DNA of 64,000 nt from positions 248,001-312,000 of the forward strand of contig JAVKOQ010000016.1 in NCBI GenBank assembly GCA_031835245.1, given 5' to 3'. Shown here in pieces: positions 39,998 to 51,310 of this stretch. Every line of letters starts with the position of its first letter. The first letter of the stretch is position 1. The notes under the pieces were generated by a model. It made no database searches, was not told the origin of the DNA, and saw nothing but the letters and a program-made list of their open reading frames with translations. This DNA comes from Balamuthia mandrillaris. Its lineage: Eukaryota; Discosea; Longamoebia; Balamuthiidae. The translations under genes and the position numbers were made by a program.

Positions 39998-42975
39998 GTC
40001 GTTTCCTTCTTTCTTTCCTTCTTTCTTGTCGTTTCTTTCTTTCTTTCTTTCTTTCTTGTCGTTTCCTTCCTTCCTTTCTTCTTCCTCTCATCTCACTTTT
40101 ATCTTTAGGAACTGGACTTGACGGAAGATGGGCAGCTAAAGTTCAAGCTGCCAACCAAGCAAGCTACTCAAAAAGCTGACCCCAAGCCTTCCTCCACCGC
40201 CAACAGCAACCAACCGTCATGGCTGCAACATAGCATCTTTAGACGACGAACAATGGACCATGGTGGACACAGCACCGCCACAACCTTTACGCTTGGTGAC
40301 TTTGAGCTTTCTGCTACCATTGGTAACTCGCTCTTTTGCTTCTCTTCTCTTTCGATTCTTCTTTTCTCTCTTTTGTTGTTGTCTTATCTCTCATTCTTTC
40401 TCTCGTATACAGAAATGACGGAAGAGATAGAATCCATTGCATGTCCTAACTATCCAAAGCTTGAAACTCGCTTTGACAAACAAAACGAACGACAAACGAA
40501 GGCCACTCTCTCTTTGGCGGCCGACGCCTCACGACCAGACAAGGACTTTGAAGTGTTAATTGCTTTGAAGAAGCCGCTCGGATTGAGCGCCAAAGTGGCA
40601 GTCGACGAGAAAGGACACAGAGCAGCGGTTGTTGCGTTTGACCCTGTCGTTTCATTTGAGGAGGATGAAGAGGTCTACAACGAGCTCATCTTTTTGGTAG
40701 ATCGTTCTGGCAGGTTCGTTTTTCTCTTTTCCTCAAACTTTTGTTTCGTCCAACGATCCAACTAACGCAACAACAGCATGAGAGGGAACAGCATTCGTCC
40801 AAGCCGCATCCGTGCGGTAGCTGACACTATCCAAATCTTCCTCCGCAGCATGAGCGAGGGTTCGCTCTTCAACATCATCTGCTTTGGAGACCACTTCCAG
40901 ATGCTCTTTCCTTCCTCCCAAGAGTACAGCCAGGAGACAATGAGGCGCGCCAGCGAGTGGGCGGATAGCTGGGGAGCTGACATGGGCGGCACCAATATTT
41001 TGTCCCCTCTGTTGCACGTCTTGGAGCAGCCTACTAAAGAGGGCTATCCTAGGCAACTCTTCTTGTTGACGGATGGAGAGGTAACCAACACCAACGACTG
41101 TATTAATGCTGGTATGTATTTTTTTATTCTTATGTTTGAGAATACTAACCCTTTTTCTTTTCAGTAAGGGAGCACGCAGACACAACGAGAGTGTTTACGT
41201 TTGGCATTGGGGAGGATGCTTCGAGAGATCTTGTTCAAGGCATGGCGGATGCTGGCAATGGCTTCGCAGAATTCATGGACTTGAAAACCACTGCAGAAAT
41301 GGACGACAAGGTACTTATTTTTTTCTTGCTTTCTGTGTTTTTCTTTTCTGTTCGATTTTTTGTTTCTGTTCTTTTTTATCTATTTTTTCTCATATATACT
41401 GTTTGTTAAAAGGTACTGCGACAATTGGATCGTGCGATGAAACCAGCTTTAACAAACTTAAGAGTGGATTGGGGATCAATCGCCTCCTCCTACGCTCCCT
41501 TCACTTTTCCTCCTCTCTTTGTAGGCGGCCGTCTTCTTGCCTACGCTTTCCTTCAAGAGGACCAACAACAACAATCCGAAGCAACAATCACACTACATGC
41601 TGAAACCGCTTTGGGACCCTTTTCCACTTCAGTTCAACTCGATCTCTCCGAAGTGGAACAAGGAAACCGAATTCACCGTTTAGCGGCACGTGCCCTCATT
41701 CGTGATCTTCAAGACGGCAAAAGCTTCATGCACGACACAAAACAAAACGGCAGCAAAGCTACCCAAGAAGTGATCAATGAAAGATGTAAAGAGGTTTCTT
41801 TGCGTTATGGCGTCATCAGCAGATTCACCGCTTTTGTGGTCACGGAAGAACGAGAAGAGGCAACAGAAGGAACAATGGAACTTCGTCCCATTCGTGGCAC
41901 CATAGCTGGAGAAAACAGATACGATCAAGATATCTATCAGCCTAAAACTTATGGTGGAATGCAACTTTTCCGCAAAACATCAGTAGGAAGAGGAGCAAGA
42001 CGTAAAAACGGAGGGAGAAAAGACGGAGCAAACCATCCAGTTCCACAATCATTAGCGTTAAGTGTTAGTCGTTCTTCTTCAATTACCCCGAATGAGGATT
42101 CGTCTGATTCTGATGACGAATATGAAGAGGAGTGTGACGAACAGTTGGATTTGCTCGATGAATCGTTAGCGGAAGCAAAAGGAAAATGCAAAGAGAAAGA
42201 GGAAAGAGCTCGTTCCACAGTAACGAAAGATAAGAAGAAGAGCAAAAAGCTGAGCAATATCAACCAACAGGAACAGCGCCATCTGTTCGGCATGGCTCCT
42301 CCGCCTCCTCCTGCTGCTGCTGCTGCTGGCCCTCCTTCTCGAAGAATGAGTGGTGCTCCTCTCGGTCCTGGTGGTGCTCTTCCTCCTCCTCGGCCTTCAT
42401 CTTCTGCGTCTGTTGCGGCGCCAACTTCTTCATGTAAGTTGTCGCTTTCCTCTTTTTTTTTTTTTTGACTTGTTTGCTTGTTGGTTTATTGTTGACTTGC
42501 TTTTATTTTCTTGAACAGCGTTCCGTTCTTCTGCTTCTGCTTCTGCTGAAGTGAGCAGCAACGATCCACTTCGTCAGTTCATCATTATGCAAAACGCAGC
42601 TGGCCTCTGGGCTCTCTCTGACGTTGCTGCTGCATTGAAAAAGTCTGAGAACGTGCTGCGCGATGCTTTGCCTCCGCTTCCTACTGCTGTTTCTCTTTCT
42701 GCTGAGGTACATTTAGTTTTCTTAATCCTTTTATATGTTATTTTTACTCATGTTTGCTTTTATTGCTTCTTGCTTTCTCTTGTTGTGTTATTGTTATTCT
42801 TCTCAAGGAGTATGAACAACTTTGGGCAACAGCAGTGGCAATAGCCTACCTCGCGAAAACCTACAAAGCGCAGCAGATCAAATGGTCGATGCCGGTGAAG
42901 AAAGCTCGTCGCGCCATCAAAAAAGCTGGCCTGGATTGTGCGCTCCTGGAGGAGGCCGCCGCCAAGCTATGCTGA
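39259..42975 (+). CDS. VIT and VWA domain protein (VWA5-like)
   Basis: Multi-exon gene from the ATG at 39259. A Cys/Tyr-rich start (MCRCGGGLYYYYHPRYNPGK) leads into a VIT domain across exons 1-2 (QLQQRFVNNEENPIEAVYEF; MLQGQLMEKTRAKDEYDDAI; FRANVGNLPPGKECTLF). The VWA domain begins in YNELIFLVDRSGSM, where the MIDAS Asp-x-Ser-x-Ser is split by an intron, and continues with GGTNILSPLLHVL and QLFLLTDGEVTN. A low-complexity Pro/Ser linker and a conserved C-terminal module (LRQFIIMQNAAGLWALSDVA; WATAVAIAYLAKTY) follow, stop at 42973-42975. The MIDAS is intact, so metal-dependent protein binding is likely. The architecture matches cytosolic VWA5A-type proteins. Confidence 0.88.
39826..40080 (+). 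repeat. TTTC repeat with eight TTGTCGTTTC insertions in a VIT-VWA intron
   Basis: TTTC runs are interrupted by TTGTCGTTTC or TTGTCGTTTCC eight times at spacings of about 30-42 nt. All pyrimidine-rich on the sense strand. Confidence 0.9.
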
Positions 42976-43048
42976 AGACAGAAAAAAAGCTGTAGCTATG
43001 CTCTTTCTTCTCTTCTTCCATTCGTTTTAATAGATGTAATATATACGC

Positions 43049-43054
43049 CACGTG
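43049..43054 (+). promoter_or_regulatory. CACGTG palindrome upstream of P2
   Basis: CACGTG next to TATATA/TTTATA-like sequences, 167-172 nt before the P2 ATG. The same hexamer occurs twice before P3. Confidence 0.4.
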
Positions 43055-43128
43055 TCTTTTATAGGTCAGGTGGTCTCGTCTTTGTGTGAACCGATCACTT
43101 TCATTAGTTTTCCGGTCACCCTCTTCTT

Positions 43129-43171
<43 letters not shown>

Positions 43172-43220
43172 CGTTTCTTTTCTTCTTCTTCAAAAGCAAC
43201 CCTCTTTCTTCGGACAGGAG

Positions 43221-44248
43221 ATGAATGCTCCTCTTCTTGTAGCTCTTCTGGCCAGCGTGGTGTTTGCGGTTCTGGGAGGAGTGGAGGGACAGGAGCTGGC
43301 TGCCGGGTGGAGCAAGGCCCATGCCGACCTGCGCAACTCCAACGTGCATCCCACCGCTGCCGGCTTGCGCTCTCTGCAACACACCGAAGTAAACCGTTTT
43401 GTCTCTCTCTGACTGCAGTACTTTTGAATAACGAAACGCTTTGTTGAACAGCTTGTGCTGCTTGAAGGCATCACCGCAGTGGGACCAGCGGCTCATGAAA
43501 ACGAACAGGGGAACAGCTTCTATGCTGGGGGAGCCACACTGTTCCACCACGACCTTCGGAGCGGAGGTGCGGCAAACGACTTCAAGTTAAAAAAGTACTA
43601 CCAGCAAGGGCACCCGGCTGTTACGGACGACGGTAAAGTGGTGCTCCTTAACATGGAGTCTTTGGAAATGGTGGACTTGGCAACAGGAGAGGTGAAACTG
43701 ACTGAATGGTCCTCAAGCGGGTGGACTCTTTTTGGCTCCTCTGTTACTGTTGGTAACGTTCTGCTTGTTGTTCCTTTGTCATTCTTCCTGGTATTTATTT
43801 CTTGTTTGCTTATTCACGCCTTCTGTACCTGCTTCTTCTTTGTTCTTCTTCTTCTCCTCTCTGTTCTTTCGTTCGTCACAACTTCCAGTGGATGGATTGA
43901 TCTACGTGCTGAACTCCGACGCGGAGCTGGTTGTCTTCGACTTTGAGCTGGAAGAACAGGCTCGCAACAACGCCACAGCGGAGATTTGGGGTGGAGGCAA
44001 CTTTGTGGAGTTCGTGACCCCAGCCACCGACGGCAAGGGCGTCTTCTACTTTGTCACGGAGACTTCAGAGGCGGACGCCAAAGCCTTGGCCATTCGCTTT
44101 CCCGAGAATGAGGTCGTGTGGAGCAAGTCGTTGGGCGAAGGCAATCACTTCCCTTCAGTTGCGGACTATGTTGCTGGCGGCTCGCCTTCCCTGTCGGAGG
44201 ATGGCAGACGTTTGTTTGTGGTATACCTTTCTTTTGTTAACTCTCTTA

Positions 44249-44280
<32 letters not shown>

Positions 44281-45293
44281 ACTCGTTTGCTGCTTGTACC
44301 TTGGCAACCACAACCTCCGCATTATAACAACAACCACAGGCGTTCGAAAGAGGGGGCGTGATGGCATTGAACACAGAGAATGGAGAGGTGGAATGGGCCA
44401 CCTCCATCACGGACCTGCAAGAAGGAGACTATTACACTGACAAGCAAGTTCCCACCATCAGTCCTGTTGATGGGTTTGTCTTTTTCTCCCATTCTTTCTC
44501 ACTCCGCTTTCTCAAAACCGTTTTATTTCTTTCATGGCTTTGTCCAGTTCTATCGTCACTTACTGGCAGGAGCAGCAGTCCAAGTCGTTGGTGGTGGTGG
44601 CTCTCTCCGCAAATACCGGAGAAGAAGTGAACTTTCTTCAATTTTTGGATGGGCAGGTTGAGCCCAACAGCTCCGAAGGCCCAGGCGTGTCCTCCGTTGA
44701 CGGCGTCTTCTATGCTTGCGTTTATGGCAACATCGTAGCTGTGGACTTGGAAAAGTTCGAGGTGCTGTGGAACTACACGATATGGAGAGACCATTCGATA
44801 GGCTGGTCCCCCTCTATTTCCGTGGATGGAGGAATCTACTCCCCGTTGGCCAGCTTCGTGTTACGTATGATGCCTTCCTCTTTGGTTCTATTTGATGGTA
44901 TGAGTTTGTGTTTGACAATGAACTTCAGGTTGCAAAGAAAACTACACTTTGAACGCGAATGGAGAATGCAGCGATGAATGCGCCCATCCCAAGGCAAGAT
45001 TCATCGGGAGGAACATGTGTGGCTTCGACTGCGGCACTTCCACCGCCCTTTTGCACCCTCTCCTGGCCAACGAGACCGTGTGCACAGCGTGTGAGGCCAA
45101 CCAGTATTGGTCGACCGAGGAGCTGCTGTGTCTCCCCTGTGCGGAGGGAAGGAACAGCCCTGCAGGTTCTATCGGTGAAGATGCCTGCGTGGAAGAAACC
45201 AGTTCCTCGACTACCGGGACGGAGGATGGCGCCAACAGCTCTGGCAGCTCCGCTTTGCTTCCTTCTCTCTTCCACTTGCTGGCAAGGGGCTAG
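43221..45293 (+). CDS. Beta-propeller surface protein P2
   Basis: Six exons join in frame to 538 residues: 43221-43388, 43452-43752, 43889-44220, 44340-44473, 44548-44864, 44929-45293. Signal peptide LLVALLASVVFAVLGGVEG is followed by QELAAGWSKAHADLRNSNVH. Propeller blades include GHPAVTDDGKVVLLNMES, VDGLIYVLNSDAELVVFDF, GKGVFYFVTETSEADA, VMALNTENGEVEWATS and DLEKFEVLWNYTIW. The C-terminal Cys-rich domain has 12 cysteines (CKENYTLNANGECSDECAHP; CTACEANQYWSTEELLCLPC). The Ser/Thr-rich end and hydrophobic tail (SALLPSLFHLLARG) suggest a GPI anchor. Closely similar to P3 and more distantly to P1. Confidence 0.85.
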
Positions 45294-45340
45294 GGCTCCA
45301 AAGGGAGAGATGTTATTCTTCGCTCATTCTATATATTAAT

Positions 45341-45387
45341 CACGTGGCCGCTATCACGTGTCCCCGAAAATAGTGATCGCCTATATA
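45341..45387 (+). promoter_or_regulatory. Promoter of P3: two CACGTG sites and TATATA
   Basis: CACGTG at 45341-45346 and 45355-45360, then TATATA at 45382-45387, 110 nt before the P3 ATG at 45497. Confidence 0.5.
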
Positions 45388-45496
45388 GGTTTTTAATGAA
45401 CAGACAGGGCTACGCTCACAAGGCCACCAAAGACTTGCTGTCTGCCTGTTTCGTTCACCAGCATTCACGGACACCAGGCTCACTGCACTCTCCGTC

Positions 45497-47499
45497 ATGA
45501 AAGCAAGCTTGTTTATAGCGATTGTCAGCGTGGTGTTTGCGGTTTTGGCAGGGGTGGAGGGACAAGAGCTGGCTGCCGGGTGGAGCAAGGCCCATGCCGA
45601 CCTGCGCAACTCCAACGTGCATCCCACCGCCGTCGGCTTGCGCTCTCTGCAACACACCGAAGTGCGTATTTGATTCGTTTTGTCTTGAGAACAACCACCG
45701 CTAACGACTACCGCATAACACAAGAGGGTGGAGCTTCTGGGCGATAACCAAAGGGACAACGGAGGAGCGGGCCATGACCAACAAGGCAACACCTTCTATG
45801 CTGGCAACCGCGCGCTCTTACACCTGGACCTTCTGACCGGAGAGGTCGCAGCCAACCTCACTTTGCCGACCCACAGCCACAAAGGACACCCCGCAGTTAC
45901 GGACGACGGCAAAGTGTTGCTCCTCACCTCGCGCTCTTTGGATATGGTGGACTTATCCACGGGAGAGACGAAACAGGCGGACTGGTCTGTCATCGATTGG
46001 GAACTCTCAGGCTCCTCTGTCACCGTTGGTTCGTGTTCCTCCATGTGTTCTTGTTGTTCTTCGTTCTTTTCTTCTTTCGAAGACACTCAACTGGTTCGTT
46101 CTGTGCTCCCTTTGGCCGACCTCCTTTGGCCTTCCAGTGGATGGGCTGATCTACGTGTTGAACTCCGACGCAGAGCTGGTTGTCTTCGACTTTGAGCTGG
46201 AAGAACAGGCTCGCAACAACGCCACAGCGGAGATTTGGGGTGGAGGCAACTTTGTGGGGTTCGTGACTCCAGCCACCGATGGCAAGGGCGTCTTCTACTT
46301 TGTCACGGAGACTCCAGAGGCGGATGCCAAAGCCTTGGCCATTCGCTTTCCCGAGAATGAGGTCGTGTGGAGCAGAAAGACGGGCGATGGCAGTCCTTTT
46401 TCAGTTGCGGACTATGTTGCTGGCGGCTCGCCTTCCCTGTCGGAGGATGGCAGACTTTTGTTTGCGGTATGCCTGCTTCTGCCTTCTGTCTGTTGTTGCC
46501 GTTCTCTCTTGTCCGTCCTCTTACCTTGGTAATGACATTGCACAGGTGTTCGAAAGAGGGGGCGTGATGGCACTGAACACAGAGAATGGAGAGGTGGAAT
46601 GGGCCACCTCCATCACGGACCTGCAAGAAGGAGACTATTACAATGGCAAGCAAGTTCCCACCATCAGTCCTGTTGATGGGTTTGTCTTTTTTCTATTCTC
46701 TCCTCTCTTTTCCTTGTGTTCTTGTTACAAACGAGTTACCATTATTGCTTTCTCCAGTTCTGTCATCACTCACTGGAGAGAGCGGAACAACGAGTCTTTG
46801 GTGGTGGTGGCTCTCTCCGCAGAGACAGGAGAACAGGTAAACTTTCTGCAAACCTTAGATGGACAGATAACAAGTTCCCTCTGGGCTCCGGGCGCGTCCT
46901 CTGTGGACGGAGTTTACTATGCCTCGGTCTATGGTAACTTCGTGGCAGTGGACTTGAAAGAGTTTGAAGTGCTTTGGAACTTCACGGTGTGGAGAGATCA
47001 GGTGGAACACCAGTCGCCTTCTATTGCTGTGGATGGAAGCGTCTATTTCCCGTTGCCGGACGGCTTGTTTGTGCTACGTACGAACGCGTTTTCTTTCTTT
47101 TGAGTTTCTTCTTCGTGCGAATGTTGATGTTGAATAACCTATCTTCGCGTTATAGGTTGCAAAGAAAACTACGCGTTGAACGCGAATGGAGAATGCAGCC
47201 AAGAGTGCGCCCATCCCAAGGCAAGGTTCGTGGGCAGAAACATGTGCGGTTACGATTGTGGCTCCTCCACCGCCCTTTTGCACCCTCTCTTGGCCGAACA
47301 GACGGTGTGCCATGAATGTGAGGCCAACAAGTATTGGTCGGCCGAGGAGCTGCAGTGTCTCTCCTGTGCGGATGGATGGGGAAGCCCTGCTGGCTCCGTT
47401 GGCGAGGATGCCTGCATGCAGAATGATGCTTCCTCCTCAACGGAGGATGGCGCTGACTCTGGCAACTCCAAGTTGCTTTCTTTCCATGTTTTGTTCTGA
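45497..47499 (+). CDS. Beta-propeller surface protein P3
   Basis: Six exons in frame to 531 residues: 45497-45661, 45725-46028, 46138-46466, 46546-46679, 46758-47077, 47156-47499. The exon phases and the 134-nt length of exon 4 are identical to P2. Signal peptide LFIAIVSVVFAVLAGVEG, then the shared QELAAGWSKAHADLRNSNVH. Propeller and Cys-rich domains as in P2 (CKENYALNANGECSQECAHP; CHECEANKYWSAEELQCLSC), and a short hydrophobic C-terminus (KLLSFHVLF). Exon 3 is almost identical to that of P2 at DNA level, while exons 1-2 differ more, which points to recent duplication or gene conversion. Confidence 0.85.
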
Positions 47500-47989
47500 A
47501 CACGATGTCTTCGCTGGTCTGCATGGTGAGAATAAATGCTTCCATCCTTTTTTTTTTCTTGCTGAAGAGCACCTTGTGAGGAGGAGATGAGGGTGCTCCA
47601 AACTGGAACGCTGCTGCCCCACTTACCTGCATTCCACAACATCCGTTGGAAGCGAGGAAGGGACGAGGAGGAGCCAAGCACTTTGGATTTGTCTCACGAG
47701 GAAGGAGAACGGCAATGCCGTTCAATGCTGCGCCGACAGACCAGGCCAGATTACATTTTGATTTATGATTTGTGCTTTGATTGATTTGATTGAATCATGG
47801 CGTTTTCAAAGCACCAATCAACAGGTTCCAATGTCGACAGAAGTAAATTGGGAAATGACGTCAATATGTGGAAAAATTGTGCTGAAGTTGTGTCTATCAC
47901 GTCGACAAAATGAATAGATATTAATTATGTCTGCAGGAGTTTCCTTTCTTCGGGCTGGCACAAACAAGACAAACCAAGACCCCACCAAG
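47500..47989. other. Intergenic region between P3 and T2
   Basis: No supported gene. Includes TGTCGAC-type sites (near 47831 and 47899) and an AT-rich block before the T2 start; an in-frame upstream ATG at 47927 could extend T2 by 21 residues. Confidence 0.45.
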
Positions 47990-50900
47990 ATGCAAAGGAG
48001 GAACAGGTGCTTCTGTTCCATGTCTTCCAACCCCGAACATCCCCCGTCTTCTCACGCTGTGTTGCTGCTGTTCCTCCTCCGCTCCTGCCTGCTCGCCTGC
48101 TGCGTTACCGGCGCCTCCGCTTTGGCGTGCGGCCAACACTCTTGGTCCACGGTGCCAACAAACCCGGCCCCGGGCGAGCCCTTCGTTCTCAACCTGGCGA
48201 TCCAAGTGTGGAAGGGTTCCTTTCACGACTTGTTTTGCGTTCTGACGCTTCTACCGCATCCTGATTTTGATGCCTGGGCCACCGATGGTTCGGTTTTCTT
48301 TCTCTGTTTTTGAATCTTCTTTACTTGTTTCTTCGCTTCACTCACAGGCTGCTTTGCGTTCCCATTCTCTGCACAGAACTCTCTGTACCAACACCTCCAC
48401 CCAATTTTCGCGTTAGGTGCAAAGATAACCGCTGCATAGCCGCCGGAGAGGGCGTTTTCTATGCTCAGAAGCACTTCAACCCGCCTCTCTCAGCCGTGCA
48501 GCCATCGCCTCTCACGTACACTCTTGCCGCCTTTGGTACCCCTCAGTACAACGCTTTGGACATCAAAATAGGTCCGAGGTTCAACCTCAAGGCCAACTTC
48601 ACCGCCAAGCTTCCACCAGCTTTTGTGCCTGGCCAACAAACTGTATTTCACCCTTCCTTCAACCTTTCGAGCAGCGGCCCTTCTTTGGTTAAAGCTGGCT
48701 ATTGCTTGGTCTCCGTTGCACCGCTCTCTCTGTTGGATCGCGAAGCCTTGCCGCCTACTTGCGGAGATGGCCCGAACGGGACCATTCGCTGCAACTTTCA
48801 AAACAATAATTTGCCGCCTGCTACCATTGGTGTGTGCCAGACTCTTTCTTCTCCTTCTTATGCTTCTTTCTATCTCTCTCTCTTCTTCACCTTCTGCTGC
48901 TGCTCTCTTTGTTTACAACGTTTGATGTTTTTGTCTTTTTCAGAAAGCTTTGCTTTTAGGACGGTTCCTTTGGGTCCCTCTGCTCGAGACAAGATAAAAG
49001 TGGAGGTACCATCATGCAACAACGCAGCAGGCAATGAGTTGGACCATTACTCTGCGCCCGACCCTCTGACCTCAGCGCCATCTCCAGACATTCGCCTTGC
49101 CTTTTCTTTGACCAGTAGGATTTCACTTTGTTTATAGTTTTTGAGTCTAACACGAACGACCTAACCAACAACAAACCTCAAAAGATAAATCTGGTTCCGT
49201 CATCGTGCCTGGCGAGCTGGCTGCGATCGGTTTCAACCTGTCCAACTCGGGCCAGTCCACCAGCCTCGCCACAACGATGACCTGGCATTTCCCTCCAAAC
49301 CTCACCATAATCCACAATTCCTTCACTCGATCCTATTGTTGCCTCAATGACTCTCTCAATTCACTCTCCTGCACGTTGGACGTAAAGCCAAACCAAGTGG
49401 TGAAAAGCCAAGTTTTGGTGCTTGCGGACGCCTCTTTGGCTGTTCAAGTGATGGATTTCTGGGTGGATTGCAAGGATGAGCTGGAGAAGGAGCTGCCCAA
49501 AACAACAGGCCAGTTGCAAGTGACTCCTTTCAGCAACGACGTGTTGCTTAAAACTCAATGGCTCTCTCCTTCCAACATGTCCACTCAAAGGGTAAGCCCG
49601 ATTTTCTTTCGGTTATTACTCTCGTTCCTTCTTTCCCTGATTCATGAATACCGTTTTGAAGGAACACAACAACGACTACGCTTTCTCGGTGGAGGCCAAG
49701 AGTGGAGGACCTTCTTGGGCTCGCCAAGTGGGCTGCTTCTTCAACTTCACTATCCTGCACGATGACTCCTCCCTAGCCGAAACCACGTTCTCCACTTCTT
49801 TGCCAAAACAAGCATGCCTCATCCTAACAGACACCATCGCATCCAAGCACGTGCTCTGCCAAGTGGGGGACCTGTCCACCAGCACTTGGACATCCTTCCG
49901 CTTCGCCCTCTCCTCCAAGCAACCCTTGGCAGCAACCAAGGTGGAGATCGGATGCCGAAGCAGCACACCCAACCACTTCCCTCTGATCTCTTGGTCTGCT
50001 GTCTTGGGTGATGGTGGAGCAAAACCCAGCATCGATCCAGGTGCGGGAGAGACAGCCAGCCAGTTCCCAGACAACACCCCAAACCTCCAACTGGTCCCCA
50101 AGCAAGGCGCTGCCCCTCAAGAACATCTCCGCTTGGACTTTGTGTTTCACTCCATTCGGGAGTTGGACGAGAAAGGGGAGGAGGTGAGGAAGATGAGCTT
50201 CCCTTCTTCTGGCTACCACTCCTCTTTCTTGGATGAGAGGACCATTGCCTTCCTGTGGGAGGTGGAGGAAGATGAAAAGAAGGAGGAAGGGAGAAAGGGA
50301 GTGGAATGGAGATTCACGGTGGTGGAGGAGGAGAAGGAGTTTCATGTGGGGAACAGGACATTCAAGGTGGGTGCTGGGTTCACCAAATGGAGCGTGATGC
50401 TCTCTGGATGGCCTCCATCCAACCTCACTTCCTCTTCTTCTCCTCCTTCTTCTTCATTCTCTTCTTCTGCAGAACATTGGAGAAGGAGAGGGGAAGAAAA
50501 GAAAGAGGAGAAGATGGGGAAATGGTTGGAGATGAAGGTGAGCATGAAGAGTTTGGATGGTGGGTTGACACTCCAACACCTCAACCACTCCCTCTTGCAA
50601 GGCGGAGGCGGGACCCGAACGAGAGGAGTGTGGAAGAGCAACCACACCCAAGTCACGGTGGGCCTGTTGCAGGTGTGCTTGGTGGATGGCCGAGAAAGAG
50701 CAGCATTTGCCAGCGTGGAGGAGGAAGGAGGAGGAGAAGGAGAACAATGGATGGTGATCCGAATGCCCCTGGGCCAAGAGATGTTTTACGACCCGGACGT
50801 GCAAGTCTTGGTGGATGCCACGGGAGGAGGAGAGAGGGAGAGCGGGGTGAATGTGAAGCTGGTGGTGGCGGTGTCGGTGAGCGTGGGGGTGGCGCTCTGT

Positions 50901-51056
50901 GCGGTGGTCTCCGTGCTCTCCGGCGCCGTGGTCTGGCGGCGAAGAAAGGTGAGCGAGATCTCGGCCTCCATGGGCGCCGTCAACTTCTCGGGTGAGGACT
51001 TTTCGATGGAAGGAGCAGAGTATGCTCCTCTTTTGGAGGCCCACGACGAGTATTGA
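47990..51056 (+). CDS. Type I membrane protein T2
   Basis: Five exons in frame to 907 residues: 47990-48287, 48377-48829, 48944-49114 (171 nt), 49185-49591 (407 nt), 49662-51056. Signal peptide in HAVLLLFLLRSCLLACCVTG, then HSWSTVPTNPAPGEPF. Modules B (RFNLKANFTAKLPPAFVPG to CGDG), C (ESFAFRTVPLGPSARDK to SPDIRLAFSL), D (VPGELAAIGFNLSNSGQSTS) and E (SGGPSWARQVGCFFNF; MFYDPDVQVLVDA) occur once each. One TM helix follows (LVVAVSVSVGVALCAVVSVL), a WRRRK stop-transfer and a 45-residue tail with ISASMGAVNFSGED. ATGs at 47927 or 48020 are alternative starts. No known family recognised; surface receptor or adhesin is inferred. Confidence 0.83.
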
Positions 51057-51173
51057 ACCAACACAACGCATTGAATGTCGCTTTTTCTGTTCTCTCTCTT
51101 TCTCCTTGTTGTTGTTTGGTGTATAGTAAGGAAAGAAATGTCTGATATCTTCTTGTCACTATCTCTCCAGTTG

Positions 51174-51177
<4 letters not shown>

Positions 51178-51207
<30 letters not shown>
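51178..51207. repeat. GA dinucleotide repeat between T2 and T3
   Basis: About 30 nt of GA on the plus strand, in intergenic DNA. Confidence 0.8.
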
Positions 51208-51208
<1 letters not shown>

Positions 51209-51310
51209 CTCGCTCTCGCCGATAAAGCACATAAATGATTGTGAAGTTCACACTTTGCTTCCGGCCAACCATATTAGAACAAAACAAACGATAACGAACA
51301 GTACGTGCCA

